64,000 bases of DNA from Flavobacterium beibuense (GTDB lineage: Bacteria > Bacteroidota > Bacteroidia > Flavobacteriales > Flavobacteriaceae): contig NZ_JUIW01000006.1 of the NCBI RefSeq assembly GCF_004151245.1, forward strand, positions 246,367 to 310,366, in the 5' to 3' direction. The position numbers were made by a program, and so were the translations under genes. The stretch's first letter is position 1, and every line of letters starts with the position of its first letter. Below, piece after piece: positions 25,536 through 35,579 of the stretch. The notes under the pieces were generated by a model. It was not told where the DNA came from. It ran no database searches and saw only the letters and a list, made by a program, of their open reading frames with translations.

Positions 25536-27533
25536 TTACAGTTTTTTAAACCTTATGGCTGCACCACCGGAAGCACCAAGTTTAAGTATTAATTTATCTT
25601 TTGCTGTAACGTTTTGTTTTGTAATGCTTACCTTATCAGGGTTATGAGTTTCATCTGTTCCTTCTGCATCTGCATAGATTTGAGCTTCATATTGAGCATC
25701 TGCATCAAGGAAGTCAAGGCTTACTTCAAGATCACGGGCTTTCTCATTTGTAATACTGCCTAAATACCAGTCGGCACCTTTAATATCCTTACGCGCAGTG
25801 GTTATGTATTCACCTATAGCACCGTTAAGTACTTTAGTGTCTTCCCAGTCTGTAGGTACATCTTTAAGGAACTGGAATGCAGGGTTACCTTCGTAGTTTT
25901 CAGGCAGGTCGGCAAGCATTTCAATAGGTGAGTAGATAGTAACATATAGGGCAAGTTGTTTTGCTGCTGTTGTATGTACTCTTTTACCGGGATATCCCTG
26001 TTTTACCTCCACGTCTAGTATGCCTGGGGTAAAGTCCATAGGTCCTGAAAGTAATCTTGTGAACGGCAGGATAGTTTCATGGCTTGGTGGGTTACCCTCA
26101 CTCCATGCATTGTACTCCATACCACGAGAGCCCTCGCGTGCCATCATGTTAGGGTAAGTACGTCTTTCTCCCGTATCTTTTATAGGCTCGTGGAAGTTAA
26201 CGGCTAAACCATACTCAGCAGCTTTTTTAAGTACATAACGGTAGTAGTTTACACCAAACTGACCGTGATGCCATTCTTTCATGTTTAATTTAGAACCTAC
26301 CTGTCCGATTTTTACGTTATGTATACCTAAACGTTTGTAAAGAGCAAAACCTTCGTCTATTTCCTTAAGGTAGTTAATAAGGTTAGAGCCTGTTTCGTGA
26401 TAGCCGATAATGTTTACACCTTTGCTTTTGCCGTACTCAACCACTTTTTCAAGATCGAAATTATCGGCATTTTCAGTAAAGCTGAACATGTGCATTCTAT
26501 TTTCATACCAAGCCGGAGTCCAGCCTTTGTTCCATCCTTCAATAAGCAGGTAGTTAATGCCTTCTTTAGCATTAAAGTCTATATATTCTTTAGCGTGCGC
26601 TGTAGTTGCTCCCTGGGTTTCACTTTCCCAAAACGTGTATTTACCTATGTGCATACCCCACCATATACCTGTATATTTAAAAGGCTCTATGTATGATGTG
26701 TCCGTTAATACGTTTGGCTCATTAAGGTTTAATATCATGTAGGAAGTGATAAGTTCACCCGGTTTTTCACCTATCTGTATGGTTCTCCAAGGAGAAGTAA
26801 AGGTTTCGGTTGTGCGTACTTTTACACCGTCTGCCCACGGTACCAGTTCCGATTTAAGGTTAGAACCTTCGGTATGCCTTAGTACCATACTGGCAAAATC
26901 TGCCAGGTTGGCTTCGTGGAAGCTTAGTACCACTCCGTCTTTATTTTCTATTGTTAATGGTGTATGTACTACGTCCAGTGTACTTACCGGAGAAGCCTCA
27001 TACAGATACTCATAACGGTTTTCCTGATAGGCAGGTATCCACCATGCTTTACCATCTTCCTTAAGGTTAAAGGCCGTAGCCTCGTCCATAATAAAGATGC
27101 TGTCTTTTACATTTTGTTTAGGGAATACATAGCGAAAAGCCACACCGTCATCAAAAGCACGGAACTGTATCTCTAAATTGTGTTTTTCTTTGCTTTGAAG
27201 CTTAACCACCATTTCGTTATAGTGGTTTCTTATATTTTTCTTTTCGCCCCAAACTTGTTCCCACGTATCGTCGTGTGTTGAGGTTTGTATATCTAACAAT
27301 TCAAAATCTTTGCTCAGGTCTTCATTTTTAAGGATAAATCCAAGAGCCGAGGGGGTAATAATTTCCTTGCTATCATGGTTAACGGTATAGGTAGGTACCG
27401 AACCGTCTAAAGAGAAGGTAATTTTGTTCTCACCGTTTGGCGATGCCAGTTGGTGCGTTGTGTTTTTAGTTTCCGAACAGCTGGCTATAAGCAAGGCTAG
27501 TAGAGAAGGTAATAATAGTTTTCTTGTGGTCAT
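25536..27533 (-). CDS. GH97 family alpha-glucosidase/alpha-galactosidase-type lipoprotein (SusB-like)
   Basis: This 665-residue protein starts at the ATG at 27533, which gives a lipoprotein signal (MTTRKLLLPSLLALLIASC). An in-frame ATG 96 bases further upstream would add a non-signal extension across a hairpin and is rejected. The N-terminal beta-sandwich (about 30-290) has FRAFDDGVAFRYVFP, and the barrel has LLIEGWNKGWTP. The segments NFHEPIKDTGERRTYPN and REGSRGMEYNAW carry glutamates placed as in inverting SusB-type GH97 enzymes. It should hydrolyse alpha-linked oligosaccharides in the periplasm. It lies downstream of xylA on the same strand. No SusC/SusD pair is present in the window. Confidence 0.9.
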   Translation of the reverse strand: MTTRKLLLPSLLALLIASCSETKNTTHQLASPNGENKITFSLDGSVPTYTVNHDSKEIITPSALGFILKNEDLSKDFELLDIQTSTHDDTWEQVWGEKKNIRNHYNEMVVKLQSKEKHNLEIQFRAFDDGVAFRYVFPKQNVKDSIFIMDEATAFNLKEDGKAWWIPAYQENRYEYLYEASPVSTLDVVHTPLTIENKDGVVLSFHEANLADFASMVLRHTEGSNLKSELVPWADGVKVRTTETFTSPWRTIQIGEKPGELITSYMILNLNEPNVLTDTSYIEPFKYTGIWWGMHIGKYTFWESETQGATTAHAKEYIDFNAKEGINYLLIEGWNKGWTPAWYENRMHMFSFTENADNFDLEKVVEYGKSKGVNIIGYHETGSNLINYLKEIDEGFALYKRLGIHNVKIGQVGSKLNMKEWHHGQFGVNYYRYVLKKAAEYGLAVNFHEPIKDTGERRTYPNMMAREGSRGMEYNAWSEGNPPSHETILPFTRLLSGPMDFTPGILDVEVKQGYPGKRVHTTAAKQLALYVTIYSPIEMLADLPENYEGNPAFQFLKDVPTDWEDTKVLNGAIGEYITTARKDIKGADWYLGSITNEKARDLEVSLDFLDADAQYEAQIYADAEGTDETHNPDKVSITKQNVTAKDKLILKLGASGGAAIRFKKL

Positions 27534-27571
27534 GATAATTATATAAATAGATGTGCTTAAAATTAATAAAA

Positions 27572-27603
27572 CCGGGGACAGGAAGTCTGAAAACTGCCCC
27601 CGG
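27572..27603 (-). terminator. GC-rich hairpin in front of GH97 (terminator or attenuator)
   Basis: On the minus strand CCGGGGGCAG pairs with CTGTCCCCGG (one mismatch) and is followed by TTTTATTAATTTT. It lies about 40 bases upstream of the GH97 ATG. It may end xyl operon transcription or attenuate read-through into GH97. Confidence 0.55.
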
Positions 27604-27648
27604 ATGAGTATAATTACTAACCCAAACAACTTAATTTATTTTATCCAC

Positions 27649-27786
27649 TCAGCTTAAAAGCAGTTTTACCGATTTCTTACGTACGAAGTAAGCATACCAA
27701 ATGGCCGTAAAGCCCTAAAAAAAGTCCGCCACGTAGTGTGGTAGCATTAGCTCCGTTTAGTTAGTGTTCGTTGTCTTTGCTCTCCT
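27649..27786 (-). pseudogene. Possible decayed tail of a membrane protein
   Basis: Minus-strand translation gives ESKDNEH-stop-LNGANATTLRGG and GLFLGLY. After a frameshift near 27710 it continues AIWYAYFVRKKSVKLLLS and a stop. The hydrophobic stretch followed by a basic end looks like the last helix of a transporter. It lies between xylA and GH97 on the same strand. No family can be assigned, and chance similarity is possible. Confidence 0.3.
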
Positions 27787-27793
27787 GGTAAGT

Positions 27794-29116
27794 CTAGTAA
27801 GCGTTGGCAATTATCTGTTCAAATAATTCCTGCCTTCCGCTCATAGGTTTTGGTTCTCCGTTTTTGCGGGCAATTTCATTAAGGTTTTCTAGAGTGAGCT
27901 CTCCTTTTTCAAACCTTGCTCCATTGCCTGAATCGAAAGATTCATAACGGTCTTTACGTAATTGTAAGTAATTTGTGTTTTTAAGTACATGATCAGCACA
28001 AATAAGGCCACGCGCAAAAGTGTCCATACCTGATATGTGCGCTATAAATTTATCTTCAACATCGATTGAATTACGGCGTACTTTGGCATCAAAGTTTATA
28101 CCTCCGTTATTAAGACCTCCGCTTTGAAGGAATATCATCATTGCCTGCGTAGTTTCATAAACATCTATAGGGAACTGGTCTGTATCCCATCCGTTTTGGT
28201 AATCTCCACGGTTAGCATCTATACTGCCTAAAAGGCCTGCGTCTGCAGCTACCTGAAGTTCGTGTTCAAAAGTGTGCCCTGCAAGTGTAGCGTGGTTTAC
28301 TTCAAGATTCAGTTTAAAGTCATCCTGTAAGCCATATTTATTGATAAACCCTACACATGTGGCAGCATCATAATCATACTGATGTTTTGTTGGTTCCATA
28401 GGTTTAGGCTCGATAAGGAAAGTACCGTTAAACCCTTGTTTTCTTGCATAATCCCTGCAAGTACCTAAGAACATGGCAAGGTGATCCTGCTCTCTCTTCA
28501 TATCGGTATTTAAAAGGCTCATATAACCTTCTCGGCCGCCCCAAAATACATAGTTAGAACCTCCTAATGCAATAGTAGCATCAATGGCAATTTTAGCCTG
28601 TGCACCGGCATAAGCAACCACATCAAAATTAGGGTTAGTGGATGCACCGTTCATGTAACGCGGATTTGTAAACAGGTTAGAAGTACCCCATAGAAGCTTA
28701 ATACCTGTTTCCTGCTGTTTTTGTTTAGCATACTCCACCATTATCTGGATACGCTCTTCAAACTCAGCAAGGGTAGGGGCTTCATCTACCATATCTACAT
28801 CATGAAAACAGTAGAACGGAATAGATAGTTTTGACATGAATTCAAAACCTGCATCCATTTTATCTTTTGCTCTTGCAATTGCATTTTCGCTTTTGTTCCA
28901 TGCATGGTTTTCTGTAGAAGCACCAAACGGATCGTCTCCCGTGTTGCATAGCGTATGCCAGTATGCCATAGCAAAACGTAAGTGTTCTTTTAGTGTTTTT
29001 CCCGCCACTACGCGGTTTTCATCATACCATTTAAAAGCAAGCGGATTGTTGCTTTCCCTGCCTTCAAATTTGATTTTATCTATATTCTTAAAAAAAGTTT
29101 GAGTGCTTGTCTCCAT
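27794..29116 (-). CDS. xylA: Xylose isomerase
   Basis: This 440-residue enzyme interconverts D-xylose and D-xylulose in the cytoplasm. The start is at the ATG at 29116 ([15 protein letters not shown]), one base after the xylB stop. The longer frame from 29167 would overlap xylB and is not supported. Diagnostic motifs are present: YCFHDVDM with the catalytic histidine-aspartate pair, [18 protein letters not shown] with metal ligands, and [17 protein letters not shown] with the metal site. Length is usual for the class II enzymes. It is the last gene of xylE-xylB-xylA. Confidence 0.96.
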   Translation of the reverse strand: METSTQTFFKNIDKIKFEGRESNNPLAFKWYDENRVVAGKTLKEHLRFAMAYWHTLCNTGDDPFGASTENHAWNKSENAIARAKDKMDAGFEFMSKLSIPFYCFHDVDMVDEAPTLAEFEERIQIMVEYAKQKQQETGIKLLWGTSNLFTNPRYMNGASTNPNFDVVAYAGAQAKIAIDATIALGGSNYVFWGGREGYMSLLNTDMKREQDHLAMFLGTCRDYARKQGFNGTFLIEPKPMEPTKHQYDYDAATCVGFINKYGLQDDFKLNLEVNHATLAGHTFEHELQVAADAGLLGSIDANRGDYQNGWDTDQFPIDVYETTQAMMIFLQSGGLNNGGINFDAKVRRNSIDVEDKFIAHISGMDTFARGLICADHVLKNTNYLQLRKDRYESFDSGNGARFEKGELTLENLNEIARKNGEPKPMSGRQELFEQIIANAY

Positions 29117-29117
29117 T

Positions 29118-30611
29118 TTATTCCTGTATATTAATATTGATTTTCCATTCATTGTATATCTCTGCATACTGAGCTGTTAGTGCGCTGTTTGGTTCTATAC
29201 GCTCTAAGCATTCCAGTTTTTCAAAAACCTGGTCCAGGGATGCATAATACCCGTAACCATAGGCAGCACCACGTGCGGCACCTTCTGCGCCCGAGGTATT
29301 GTACAGCTCAACCGTTGTTTGAGTAGTATTGGCAAAAATTTCTCTAAACACAGGGCTCAGGAATAAATTGGCCTTTCCGGCACGTACTATATCACCACCG
29401 GCACCTATTGATTTCATTACGTCAAAACCATAGTTCATTGCAAACACAATTCCTTCGCAGGCTGCACGTACCAGTTGTGGTGAACTATGTATGTTAAAGT
29501 TCAGGTTTTGTATTCCTGATGTTGCTTCCTTATTGTTGAAGATTCTTTCTACTCCGTTACCAAAAGGGTAGAAGCGAAGCCCTTTGCTGCCTGGTTGTGC
29601 TTTTGCAGCTTCGGCATTAAGGGTTTCATACGAAATAAGTTCGGGTCTGTCGGCCGACATTATTTTTCTTAACCATTGGTATAAAATACCCGATCCGTTA
29701 ATGCAAAGCATAACTCCGTTGTGCTTGTCGGCAGGAGCATTGTTTACATGCAGGAATGTATTGATGCGGTTATTGGCATCATAAATAGCATTTTGGGAAA
29801 CAGCATATACTACTGCCGATGTACCTGCTGTAGTTGCAATTTCCCCGGGTTTTAATACGTTTAGTGATAATGCATTGTTTGGCTGATCGCCTGCACGATA
29901 CGTTATTTTTACATTAGGGTTCAGCCCTAATTCTGTAGCTACCTGAGGATTAATTTGTGCCTGATTGCCAAAGTTTGGTACTATTTCAGGGATAATCTCT
30001 TTAGATATGCCCATAGCATCCAGTATTTCGGTTGCTAATCTGCCTTCCTGGAAGTTCCATAGAGCAGCTTCCGATAAGCCTGATGTACTTGTTTGTGCAA
30101 CTCCGGTTAGTTTAGCAGCAATATAATCGCCCGGAAGCATCATGTATTTTGCTTTTTCAAACAGTTCCGGCTGATTGTCTTTTACCCATTTAAGTTTAGA
30201 AGCGGTAAAATTGCCCGGACTGCCTAATATTAGTTCCTGACATTTTTGCGCCCCAATGCTATTGTATATGTTATTACCAATTTGTGCAGCACGGCTGTCG
30301 CACCAAATAATAGACGGCCTTATAACATTCAGATTCTCATCTGTAAGTACTAGACCATGCATTTGATAAGCAATGCCTATTCCGGCTATTTTGCTTATAT
30401 CAGTATTACGTTTTGTTTTAAGTAGTCCAATTCCGTTTTTTACATATTGCCACCAATTTTCAGGGTCCTGTTCGGCCCACCCGTGTTGGGGAGCGACAAT
30501 TTCCATTTCAAAATCAGGTACGCTTACAGATGATATAGTAGTTCCGCTCTCGGCATCCAGTACCGAAAGTTTAATTGAAGAACTTCCTAAATCTATACCT
30601 AGAAAATACAT
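29118..30611 (-). CDS. xylB: Xylulokinase
   Basis: This 497-residue FGGY-family kinase phosphorylates D-xylulose to xylulose 5-phosphate, feeding the pentose phosphate pathway. It shows the N-terminal phosphate-binding loop [13 protein letters not shown], the substrate region YQMHGLV, IWCDSRA and the catalytic aspartate in [12 protein letters not shown]. The C-terminal [11 protein letters not shown] matches the family. It lies between xylE (23-base gap) and xylA (1-base gap), which leaves little doubt about the role. Confidence 0.95.
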   Translation of the reverse strand: MYFLGIDLGSSSIKLSVLDAESGTTISSVSVPDFEMEIVAPQHGWAEQDPENWWQYVKNGIGLLKTKRNTDISKIAGIGIAYQMHGLVLTDENLNVIRPSIIWCDSRAAQIGNNIYNSIGAQKCQELILGSPGNFTASKLKWVKDNQPELFEKAKYMMLPGDYIAAKLTGVAQTSTSGLSEAALWNFQEGRLATEILDAMGISKEIIPEIVPNFGNQAQINPQVATELGLNPNVKITYRAGDQPNNALSLNVLKPGEIATTAGTSAVVYAVSQNAIYDANNRINTFLHVNNAPADKHNGVMLCINGSGILYQWLRKIMSADRPELISYETLNAEAAKAQPGSKGLRFYPFGNGVERIFNNKEATSGIQNLNFNIHSSPQLVRAACEGIVFAMNYGFDVMKSIGAGGDIVRAGKANLFLSPVFREIFANTTQTTVELYNTSGAEGAARGAAYGYGYYASLDQVFEKLECLERIEPNSALTAQYAEIYNEWKININIQE

Positions 30612-30634
30612 TGTTTATTAATAGATTATAATTA

Positions 30635-32248
30635 TTATTCTGTTTTGTTTTTAAGCCATAAATGCTCCATTTCCTCAAGGGTTTTCCCTTTGGTTTCAGG
30701 AACGAATTTCCAAATGAACAGTGCCGATATTATTGCCATAACACCATATATCCAGTAGGAAAAGCCGTGATTGAACATTTGTGTAAGCGATTCGTTATTG
30801 TTCATCATAGGGAAGGTCCACGATACAACAAGGTTGGCAAGCCATTGTGCGGCTACGGCTACTGCCATAACACCTTTTATCTTGTTAGGGAATATTTCTG
30901 ATAGCAATACCCATGTTATAGGACCCCACGACATGGCAAATGCAGCAATGTATAGCAGCATAAGTAGTAGAGACATTGTTGCGCTACCCTGTGAGTACAA
31001 CACGGTACCAAGACCTAACATACTTACAGCCATAACAACACTACCTATAAGCATAAGCTTTTTACGTCCGTAGTTATCTACCGTAAAGATTGCAAGTATG
31101 GTAAACAGCATGTTTATGGCACCTACAATTATGGTTTGTATCATAGAAGCATCGGTGCCTAAGCCCATTCCCTTAAAAATTTCGGGAGCATAGTACAGTA
31201 CTACGTTAATACCTACAAACTGTTGGAAAACAGAAAGTAATATACCTATTACTACTATAGTCCAGCCATAAGTTAACCAGTGTGCTTTTTTTACATTAAA
31301 AGAGCTTTTAATTTCCTGTAGTATGGTTTGTGCCTTTTCAGGCCCGTTAAGTTTAGCAAGTACGCTGGAAGCTTCTGCCTCTCTACCTTTCATTACCTGG
31401 AAACGTGGTGTTTTAGGAACAAAAAGAAGGAAAAGGAAGAATAATGTTGCCGGTATGTTTTCTGAAAGGAACATTAAGCGCCATCCGTCTGTATTAATCC
31501 ATTCGGTTGTCTGCCCCTTTACTATAAAGTAGTTTACAAAGTAAACGATAAGCATACCGCTTACAATAGCAAACTGGTTACATGATACCAGTTTACCACG
31601 AATGTTTGCAGGAGCCATCTCAGCAATGTAAAGTGGTGCAAGCATACTTGCAAGCCCTACACCTATACCGCCTATTATTCTGTAAACGATAAATGAAGTA
31701 AGGCTACTGCCAAAGAATACGTTTATAACCTCTGGATAAGCCGATCCTGTTGCCGATATAATAAAAAGAGCCGCCGATAACAGCAGCCCGTTCCTTCTAC
31801 CTATAGAGTTAGCAATCCTGTCCCCTGCAGCAGCACCAATAATACAGCCTACAAGTGCGCTGCTTACCATAAATCCTAAAATAGAGTTCTGTAAATTTTC
31901 GGTAAGTACAGGAGGAAGGGTTAAAAACTGATAGTAATAAAAAGCCCCTCCAAGTACAACTAATGCTGTAATTATGGCATAAGCGGTACTTCGTTTGTAA
32001 AATCTTAAAATAAAAGAGGCCGTTAAACCAATAACAGCCACAGTACACAATGTGATAATAATTTTAAACTCACTGATTGCTGATGATGCCGCAACTACAT
32101 TGTTTGACAGGTCGCTGATAAAATAATCATTTAGAGCGCCAACAGCACCCGAGATTACTGCAGTGTCATAACCAAACAGCAAACCGCCCAAACTGGCCAC
32201 TGCTGTTATAAGATAAATGCTGCTTTTATTTATTTTAGTTGAATTCAT
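30635..32248 (-). CDS. xylE: MFS sugar:proton symporter, probably D-xylose transporter
   Basis: This 537-residue protein belongs to the MFS sugar porter family: first helix GGLLFGYDTAVISGAV, motif GDRIANSIGRRNGL after helix 2, RIIGGIGVGLASMLAPLYIAE, QQFVGINVVLYYAPEIF, and the terminal PETKGKTLEEME. An insertion with two extra hydrophobic segments (about 45-105) separates the first and second canonical helices, as in other Bacteroidota members. It is the first gene of the xylose operon and lies downstream of a TTG-N20-TATACTTG promoter. Substrate is inferred from xylAB. Confidence 0.9.
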   Translation of the reverse strand: MNSTKINKSSIYLITAVASLGGLLFGYDTAVISGAVGALNDYFISDLSNNVVAASSAISEFKIIITLCTVAVIGLTASFILRFYKRSTAYAIITALVVLGGAFYYYQFLTLPPVLTENLQNSILGFMVSSALVGCIIGAAAGDRIANSIGRRNGLLLSAALFIISATGSAYPEVINVFFGSSLTSFIVYRIIGGIGVGLASMLAPLYIAEMAPANIRGKLVSCNQFAIVSGMLIVYFVNYFIVKGQTTEWINTDGWRLMFLSENIPATLFFLFLLFVPKTPRFQVMKGREAEASSVLAKLNGPEKAQTILQEIKSSFNVKKAHWLTYGWTIVVIGILLSVFQQFVGINVVLYYAPEIFKGMGLGTDASMIQTIIVGAINMLFTILAIFTVDNYGRKKLMLIGSVVMAVSMLGLGTVLYSQGSATMSLLLMLLYIAAFAMSWGPITWVLLSEIFPNKIKGVMAVAVAAQWLANLVVSWTFPMMNNNESLTQMFNHGFSYWIYGVMAIISALFIWKFVPETKGKTLEEMEHLWLKNKTE

Positions 32249-32287
32249 AAATTACTATATCGTTTTTTCTTATGGTTTATTTGACCA

Positions 32288-32318
32288 CAAGTATAAAACA
32301 TATTTTTATTATTAACAA
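32288..32318 (-). promoter_or_regulatory. Promoter of xylE-xylB-xylA
   Basis: On the minus strand TTG (32318-32316), exactly 20 bases, then TATACTTG (32295-32288), one mismatch from TAnnTTTG. Confidence 0.6.
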
Positions 32319-32350
32319 AATATTACCTAAAAAAATTTACATTTAATAAA

Positions 32351-32364
32351 TATTAGGACTAATA
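32351..32364. promoter_or_regulatory. Palindrome TATTAG-GA-CTAATA, candidate operator for the Nudix regulator
   Basis: Perfect 6-bp arms around a 2-bp centre in the divergent xylE/regulator region, about 33 bases upstream of the xylE -33 element. A half-site TATTAG recurs near 32391-32396. Confidence 0.45.
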
Positions 32365-32448
32365 GCAGTAGAATCGGAAAAAATTAACTGATATTAGCAT
32401 TTTGAAAAAAATGCCTATATTCGTTGGCGTTTTTAAAACAAATGAGGG

Positions 32449-33165
32449 GTGAAAAAAATTATCGATAAAGAATCAGGAAGAATTATTGAACGGTCAGTAA
32501 TGAACTCAATCACTATTGACTGTGTTATATTCGGGTTCGATAAGGGAATGCTTGAAGTGTTATTGGTACAACACGGAGAAGGTATACGAAAAGGAGAATG
32601 GGGTCTTCCCGGAGGATGGATACGGGAGGAAGAAAGTATTGATAATGCAGCGCACAGACTACTTGCCGATTTAACAGGGCTTGACGATATATATCTTGAA
32701 CAGCTTAAAGCATTTGGTGAGCCTGATCGTTTTCCTTTAGGACGTGTAATTACCATTGGCTATTTTGCCCTTATAAAACGTGAAGATTATAATGTTCGCG
32801 CTGGTTTTACAGCATCGGATGCCAAATGGTATAAAATAAGTGAAATACCAAAACTTATTTACGATCACAATAAGATTTTAGACTATAGCCTTGAACACCT
32901 TCGCAACCGTGTTAGACAGGCTCCTGTAGGATTTAACCTGTTGCCTGAAAAATTCACGCTTTTTGAGCTGATGAAGCTTTATGAGGAAATTTTAGGAATA
33001 GAGATGGACAAGTCTAATTTTAGACGTAAAATACTTAAAATGAAGTTATTGGTTCAGCTTGATGAAAAGCAGAAAGACGTATCGCATCGCGCAGCTAAGC
33101 TTTATGAGTTTGACCAGAAAATATATGAAAAGCTTACTAAAAAAGGCTTTAATTTTGAATTTTAA
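32449..33165 (+). CDS. Nudix-domain transcriptional regulator (NrtR/AraR-like), likely xylose-responsive
   Basis: This 238-residue protein joins an N-terminal Nudix-fold domain (about 20-150) to a C-terminal winged helix (about 155-238, with FTLFELMKLYEEILGIEMDK and FRRKILKMKLL). The Nudix box is degenerate: after GGWIREEES the catalytic REUxEExGU part reads HRLLADLTGL. It should therefore bind a sugar or nucleotide ligand rather than hydrolyse it, as in NrtR/AraR regulators of Bacteroidota. Divergent position from xylE suggests control of xylose genes. The GTG start at 32449 is the only one giving the full N-terminus; an ATG at 32500 is an alternative. Confidence 0.85.
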   Translation: MKKIIDKESGRIIERSVMNSITIDCVIFGFDKGMLEVLLVQHGEGIRKGEWGLPGGWIREEESIDNAAHRLLADLTGLDDIYLEQLKAFGEPDRFPLGRVITIGYFALIKREDYNVRAGFTASDAKWYKISEIPKLIYDHNKILDYSLEHLRNRVRQAPVGFNLLPEKFTLFELMKLYEEILGIEMDKSNFRRKILKMKLLVQLDEKQKDVSHRAAKLYEFDQKIYEKLTKKGFNFEF

Positions 33166-33168
33166 AAG

Positions 33169-33193
33169 ATAGGCTTTACAGCCTGTTTTTTAT
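33169..33193 (+). terminator. Probable terminator after the Nudix regulator gene
   Basis: A short hairpin AGGCT-TTAC-AGCCT followed by GTTTTTTATTT. Confidence 0.6.
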
Positions 33194-33211
33194 TTATAAC
33201 CGCATCATTTA

Positions 33212-34255
33212 ATGGATAATAACAGTACCGCTTTCAACAATGTTGCAAAGCCTTTCGGCATATTGCCAAACGGTAAGCAGGTTAACAGCTATACTATAGC
33301 AAATACCTACGGAATAAGCCTTACGGTAATTAATTATGGAGCTACCATAACTTCGCTAAATGTGCCTAACTCAAAAGGAGAAGTTTATGATATCGTATTG
33401 GGGTTTGACACCCTTGAAGGTTATATAGATTCTTACAGTCTTCCTTCATCTCCTTATTTTGGGGCAATTATGGGTAGGTATGCCGGACGCATAAAGAACG
33501 GAAAATTCAGTTTAAACGGAACAGATTATACCCTCAATACTAATTTAGGGGAGCATCATCTTCATGGTGGAAACTTAGGGTTTGGCCGCGCATTTTGGGA
33601 GGTAACAGCCGTTGAAACCGGTGACAATCCTTATATTAAATTTAAGTATGTAAGCCCTGACGGAGAAGAAAACTTTCCGGGAGAACTTACTATTGAGGTT
33701 AAATATACCTTAACTGAGGATAATGAAATAGTTGTGGATTATGAAGCGGTGAGTGATAGGGATACCATAATCAATCTTACACAGCATAGTTACTTTAATC
33801 TGGAAGGGCATAAGAATAATATGGTAAATCAAGATTTACAGCTCTTTACAGATTCTATTGTTGAGACTGACGAGTTAAATATACCAACAGGAAATTTTAT
33901 TGAGGCAACACAACAAGGTTTTGATTTTAAGCAAGCTGCGCCTTGTCCTAAGGTTATAGATACTTCTTTTGTACTTACCGATAATGATAAACCTGCAGCA
34001 ATTTTAAGCAGTAAAAAATCGGGACTTAAAATGACGGTACATACTAACCAACCTTCAGTACATATTTATGTGGGAGGGAACTGTTTTGGTAAACTTAAAG
34101 GTAAAGAAGGAGCCGATTATAACACGCTTAGTGGTATTTGCTTTGAAACCCAAAACTTTCCTGATGCTCCAAACAGGGGTAATTTCCCTTCAGCAGTTTT
34201 AAGGAAAGGGGAGAAGTACAATCAAAAATCCATATTTAAACTGGAAAACATATAA
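33212..34255 (+). CDS. galM: Aldose 1-epimerase (mutarotase)
   Basis: This 347-residue enzyme interconverts alpha and beta anomers of aldoses. Key segments: NYGATITSLNVPN, GRYAGRIKNGKFSLNG, the catalytic histidine region LGEHHLHGGNLGFG, LTQHSYFNLEGH with the second histidine, and the catalytic glutamate in GICFETQNFPDAPN. There is no signal peptide, so it is cytoplasmic. It follows the regulator on the plus strand and would serve xylose or glucose entering the isomerase step. It ends without an obvious terminator in the 118-base gap before cbpA. Confidence 0.93.
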   Translation: MDNNSTAFNNVAKPFGILPNGKQVNSYTIANTYGISLTVINYGATITSLNVPNSKGEVYDIVLGFDTLEGYIDSYSLPSSPYFGAIMGRYAGRIKNGKFSLNGTDYTLNTNLGEHHLHGGNLGFGRAFWEVTAVETGDNPYIKFKYVSPDGEENFPGELTIEVKYTLTEDNEIVVDYEAVSDRDTIINLTQHSYFNLEGHKNNMVNQDLQLFTDSIVETDELNIPTGNFIEATQQGFDFKQAAPCPKVIDTSFVLTDNDKPAAILSSKKSGLKMTVHTNQPSVHIYVGGNCFGKLKGKEGADYNTLSGICFETQNFPDAPNRGNFPSAVLRKGEKYNQKSIFKLENI

Positions 34256-34323
34256 TCATATACTATAAGAAAAGCCAGTTTGAAGTATAAGGGTTAAAAA
34301 AAGCTAAATCTTATTTTTCCTAC

Positions 34324-34354
34324 TTGACAAAATAAGATATAAGCTGTAAATTTA
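34324..34354 (+). promoter_or_regulatory. Promoter of the cbpA-cbpM-trx operon
   Basis: TTG (34324-34326), exactly 20 bases, then TAAATTTA (34347-34354), one mismatch from TAnnTTTG. The cbpA ATG is 20 bases downstream. Confidence 0.6.
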
Positions 34355-34373
34355 TACTGCAAACCAATGTTTT

Positions 34374-35273
34374 ATGGAGTTTATAGATTATTATAAAGTA
34401 TTGGGAGTTGATAAAACAGCAACTACCGATGATATAAAAAAGGCCTACAGGAAACTGGCCCGCAAACTACACCCCGATTTAAATCCGGACGATAAAGAGG
34501 CGCATAAAAAGTTCCAGCAACTTAATGAGGCTAATGAAGTACTTAGTGATCCTGAGAAAAGGAAAAAATATGACAAGTACGGTAAGGACTGGGAGCACGG
34601 CGAAGAGTATGAAAAATACAGGCAGTCTCACCAGCGTCAATCTACTTCACAGGGTTTTACAGGACACGAATTTGAAGGAGGGGATTTCTCTGACTTTTTT
34701 GAATCAATGTTTGGCGGTGGCGGATTTAACCGCAGTAGCCGTAGCAGGCAGGCCCGCTTTAAAGGGCAGGACTATAATGCCGAACTTACCTTAACCCTGG
34801 ATCAGGCTTCTACTACCCATAAACAAACTTTTACGGTTAATGGCAAAAGCCTGAGAATAACTGTACCCGCAGGTGTTGCCGACGGTCAGGTTATAAAACT
34901 TTCAGGACAGGGCGGCCAGGGTGCAAACGGCGGTCCTAATGGCGACTTATATATTACTTTTTCCGTAGTGAACTCTGATAACTTTAAAAGGCTGGGTGAT
35001 GATTTGTATGCCGAAAAGGAAATAGATCTTTACATGGCTGTTCTTGGTGGCGAATTTATGTTTGACACTATGGACGGAAAAATTAAACTTAAGGTTGCGC
35101 CGGAAACCCAAAACGGTACTAAGATAAGAGTAAAAGGAAAAGGCTTTCCGGTGTATAAAAAGGAGGGTAACTTTGGCGATTTATATATAACCTATACGGT
35201 TAAAATACCTACCAATCTTACAGAGAAACAAAAAGAATTATTTACAGAATTGTCTAACCTTTCTAAACAATAA
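34374..35273 (+). CDS. cbpA: DnaJ-class co-chaperone (CbpA-like)
   Basis: This 299-residue protein has a J domain at about 5-70 with the HPD motif ([10 protein letters not shown]), a Gly/Ser/Phe-rich linker (about 75-130, including [15 protein letters not shown]) and the two C-terminal substrate-binding beta domains. There is no zinc-finger region, which marks it as CbpA type rather than DnaJ. It stimulates DnaK ATPase and delivers unfolded clients. A CbpM modulator gene follows after 3 bases. Confidence 0.93.
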   Translation: MEFIDYYKVLGVDKTATTDDIKKAYRKLARKLHPDLNPDDKEAHKKFQQLNEANEVLSDPEKRKKYDKYGKDWEHGEEYEKYRQSHQRQSTSQGFTGHEFEGGDFSDFFESMFGGGGFNRSSRSRQARFKGQDYNAELTLTLDQASTTHKQTFTVNGKSLRITVPAGVADGQVIKLSGQGGQGANGGPNGDLYITFSVVNSDNFKRLGDDLYAEKEIDLYMAVLGGEFMFDTMDGKIKLKVAPETQNGTKIRVKGKGFPVYKKEGNFGDLYITYTVKIPTNLTEKQKELFTELSNLSKQ

Positions 35274-35276
35274 GAT

Positions 35277-35570
35277 ATGGATAGCAGGGAATATATACCG
35301 GTAAAAATATTTTGTGAGCATCACCGCATAGAGGTTTCTTTTATCAGCTCATTGCAGGAGTATAACCTAATAGAAATTGTTAGTGTTGAGAAAGAAGACT
35401 TTTTACCTGTTAGCCAGGTAAGTGAGGCCGAAAGAATGATAAGGCTGCATAACGAACTTAATATTAATACCGAAGGACTGGATGCCGTTTTGCATCTGCT
35501 TCAAAAAATGAGGGATATGCAGGGTGAAATAGCCCAACTAAGGAACAGATTACGCTTTTATGAACCCTAA
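35277..35570 (+). CDS. cbpM: Chaperone modulator CbpM-like protein
   Basis: This 97-residue protein has the MerR-like helical pattern of CbpM: YIPVKIFCEHHRIEVSFISS, then ERMIRLHNELNINTEGLDAV, then a C-terminal coiled coil (LLQKMRDMQGEIAQLRNRL). CbpM binds the J domain of CbpA and restrains it. Position immediately after cbpA supports the call. The thioredoxin gene follows 9 bases later. Confidence 0.88.
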   Translation: MDSREYIPVKIFCEHHRIEVSFISSLQEYNLIEIVSVEKEDFLPVSQVSEAERMIRLHNELNINTEGLDAVLHLLQKMRDMQGEIAQLRNRLRFYEP

Positions 35571-35579
35571 TAAAAACCA

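Noticed and set aside
27534..27629. N-terminal extension of GH97
   Set aside because: It would be encoded by the hairpin region, and only the shorter form begins with a lipoprotein signal.
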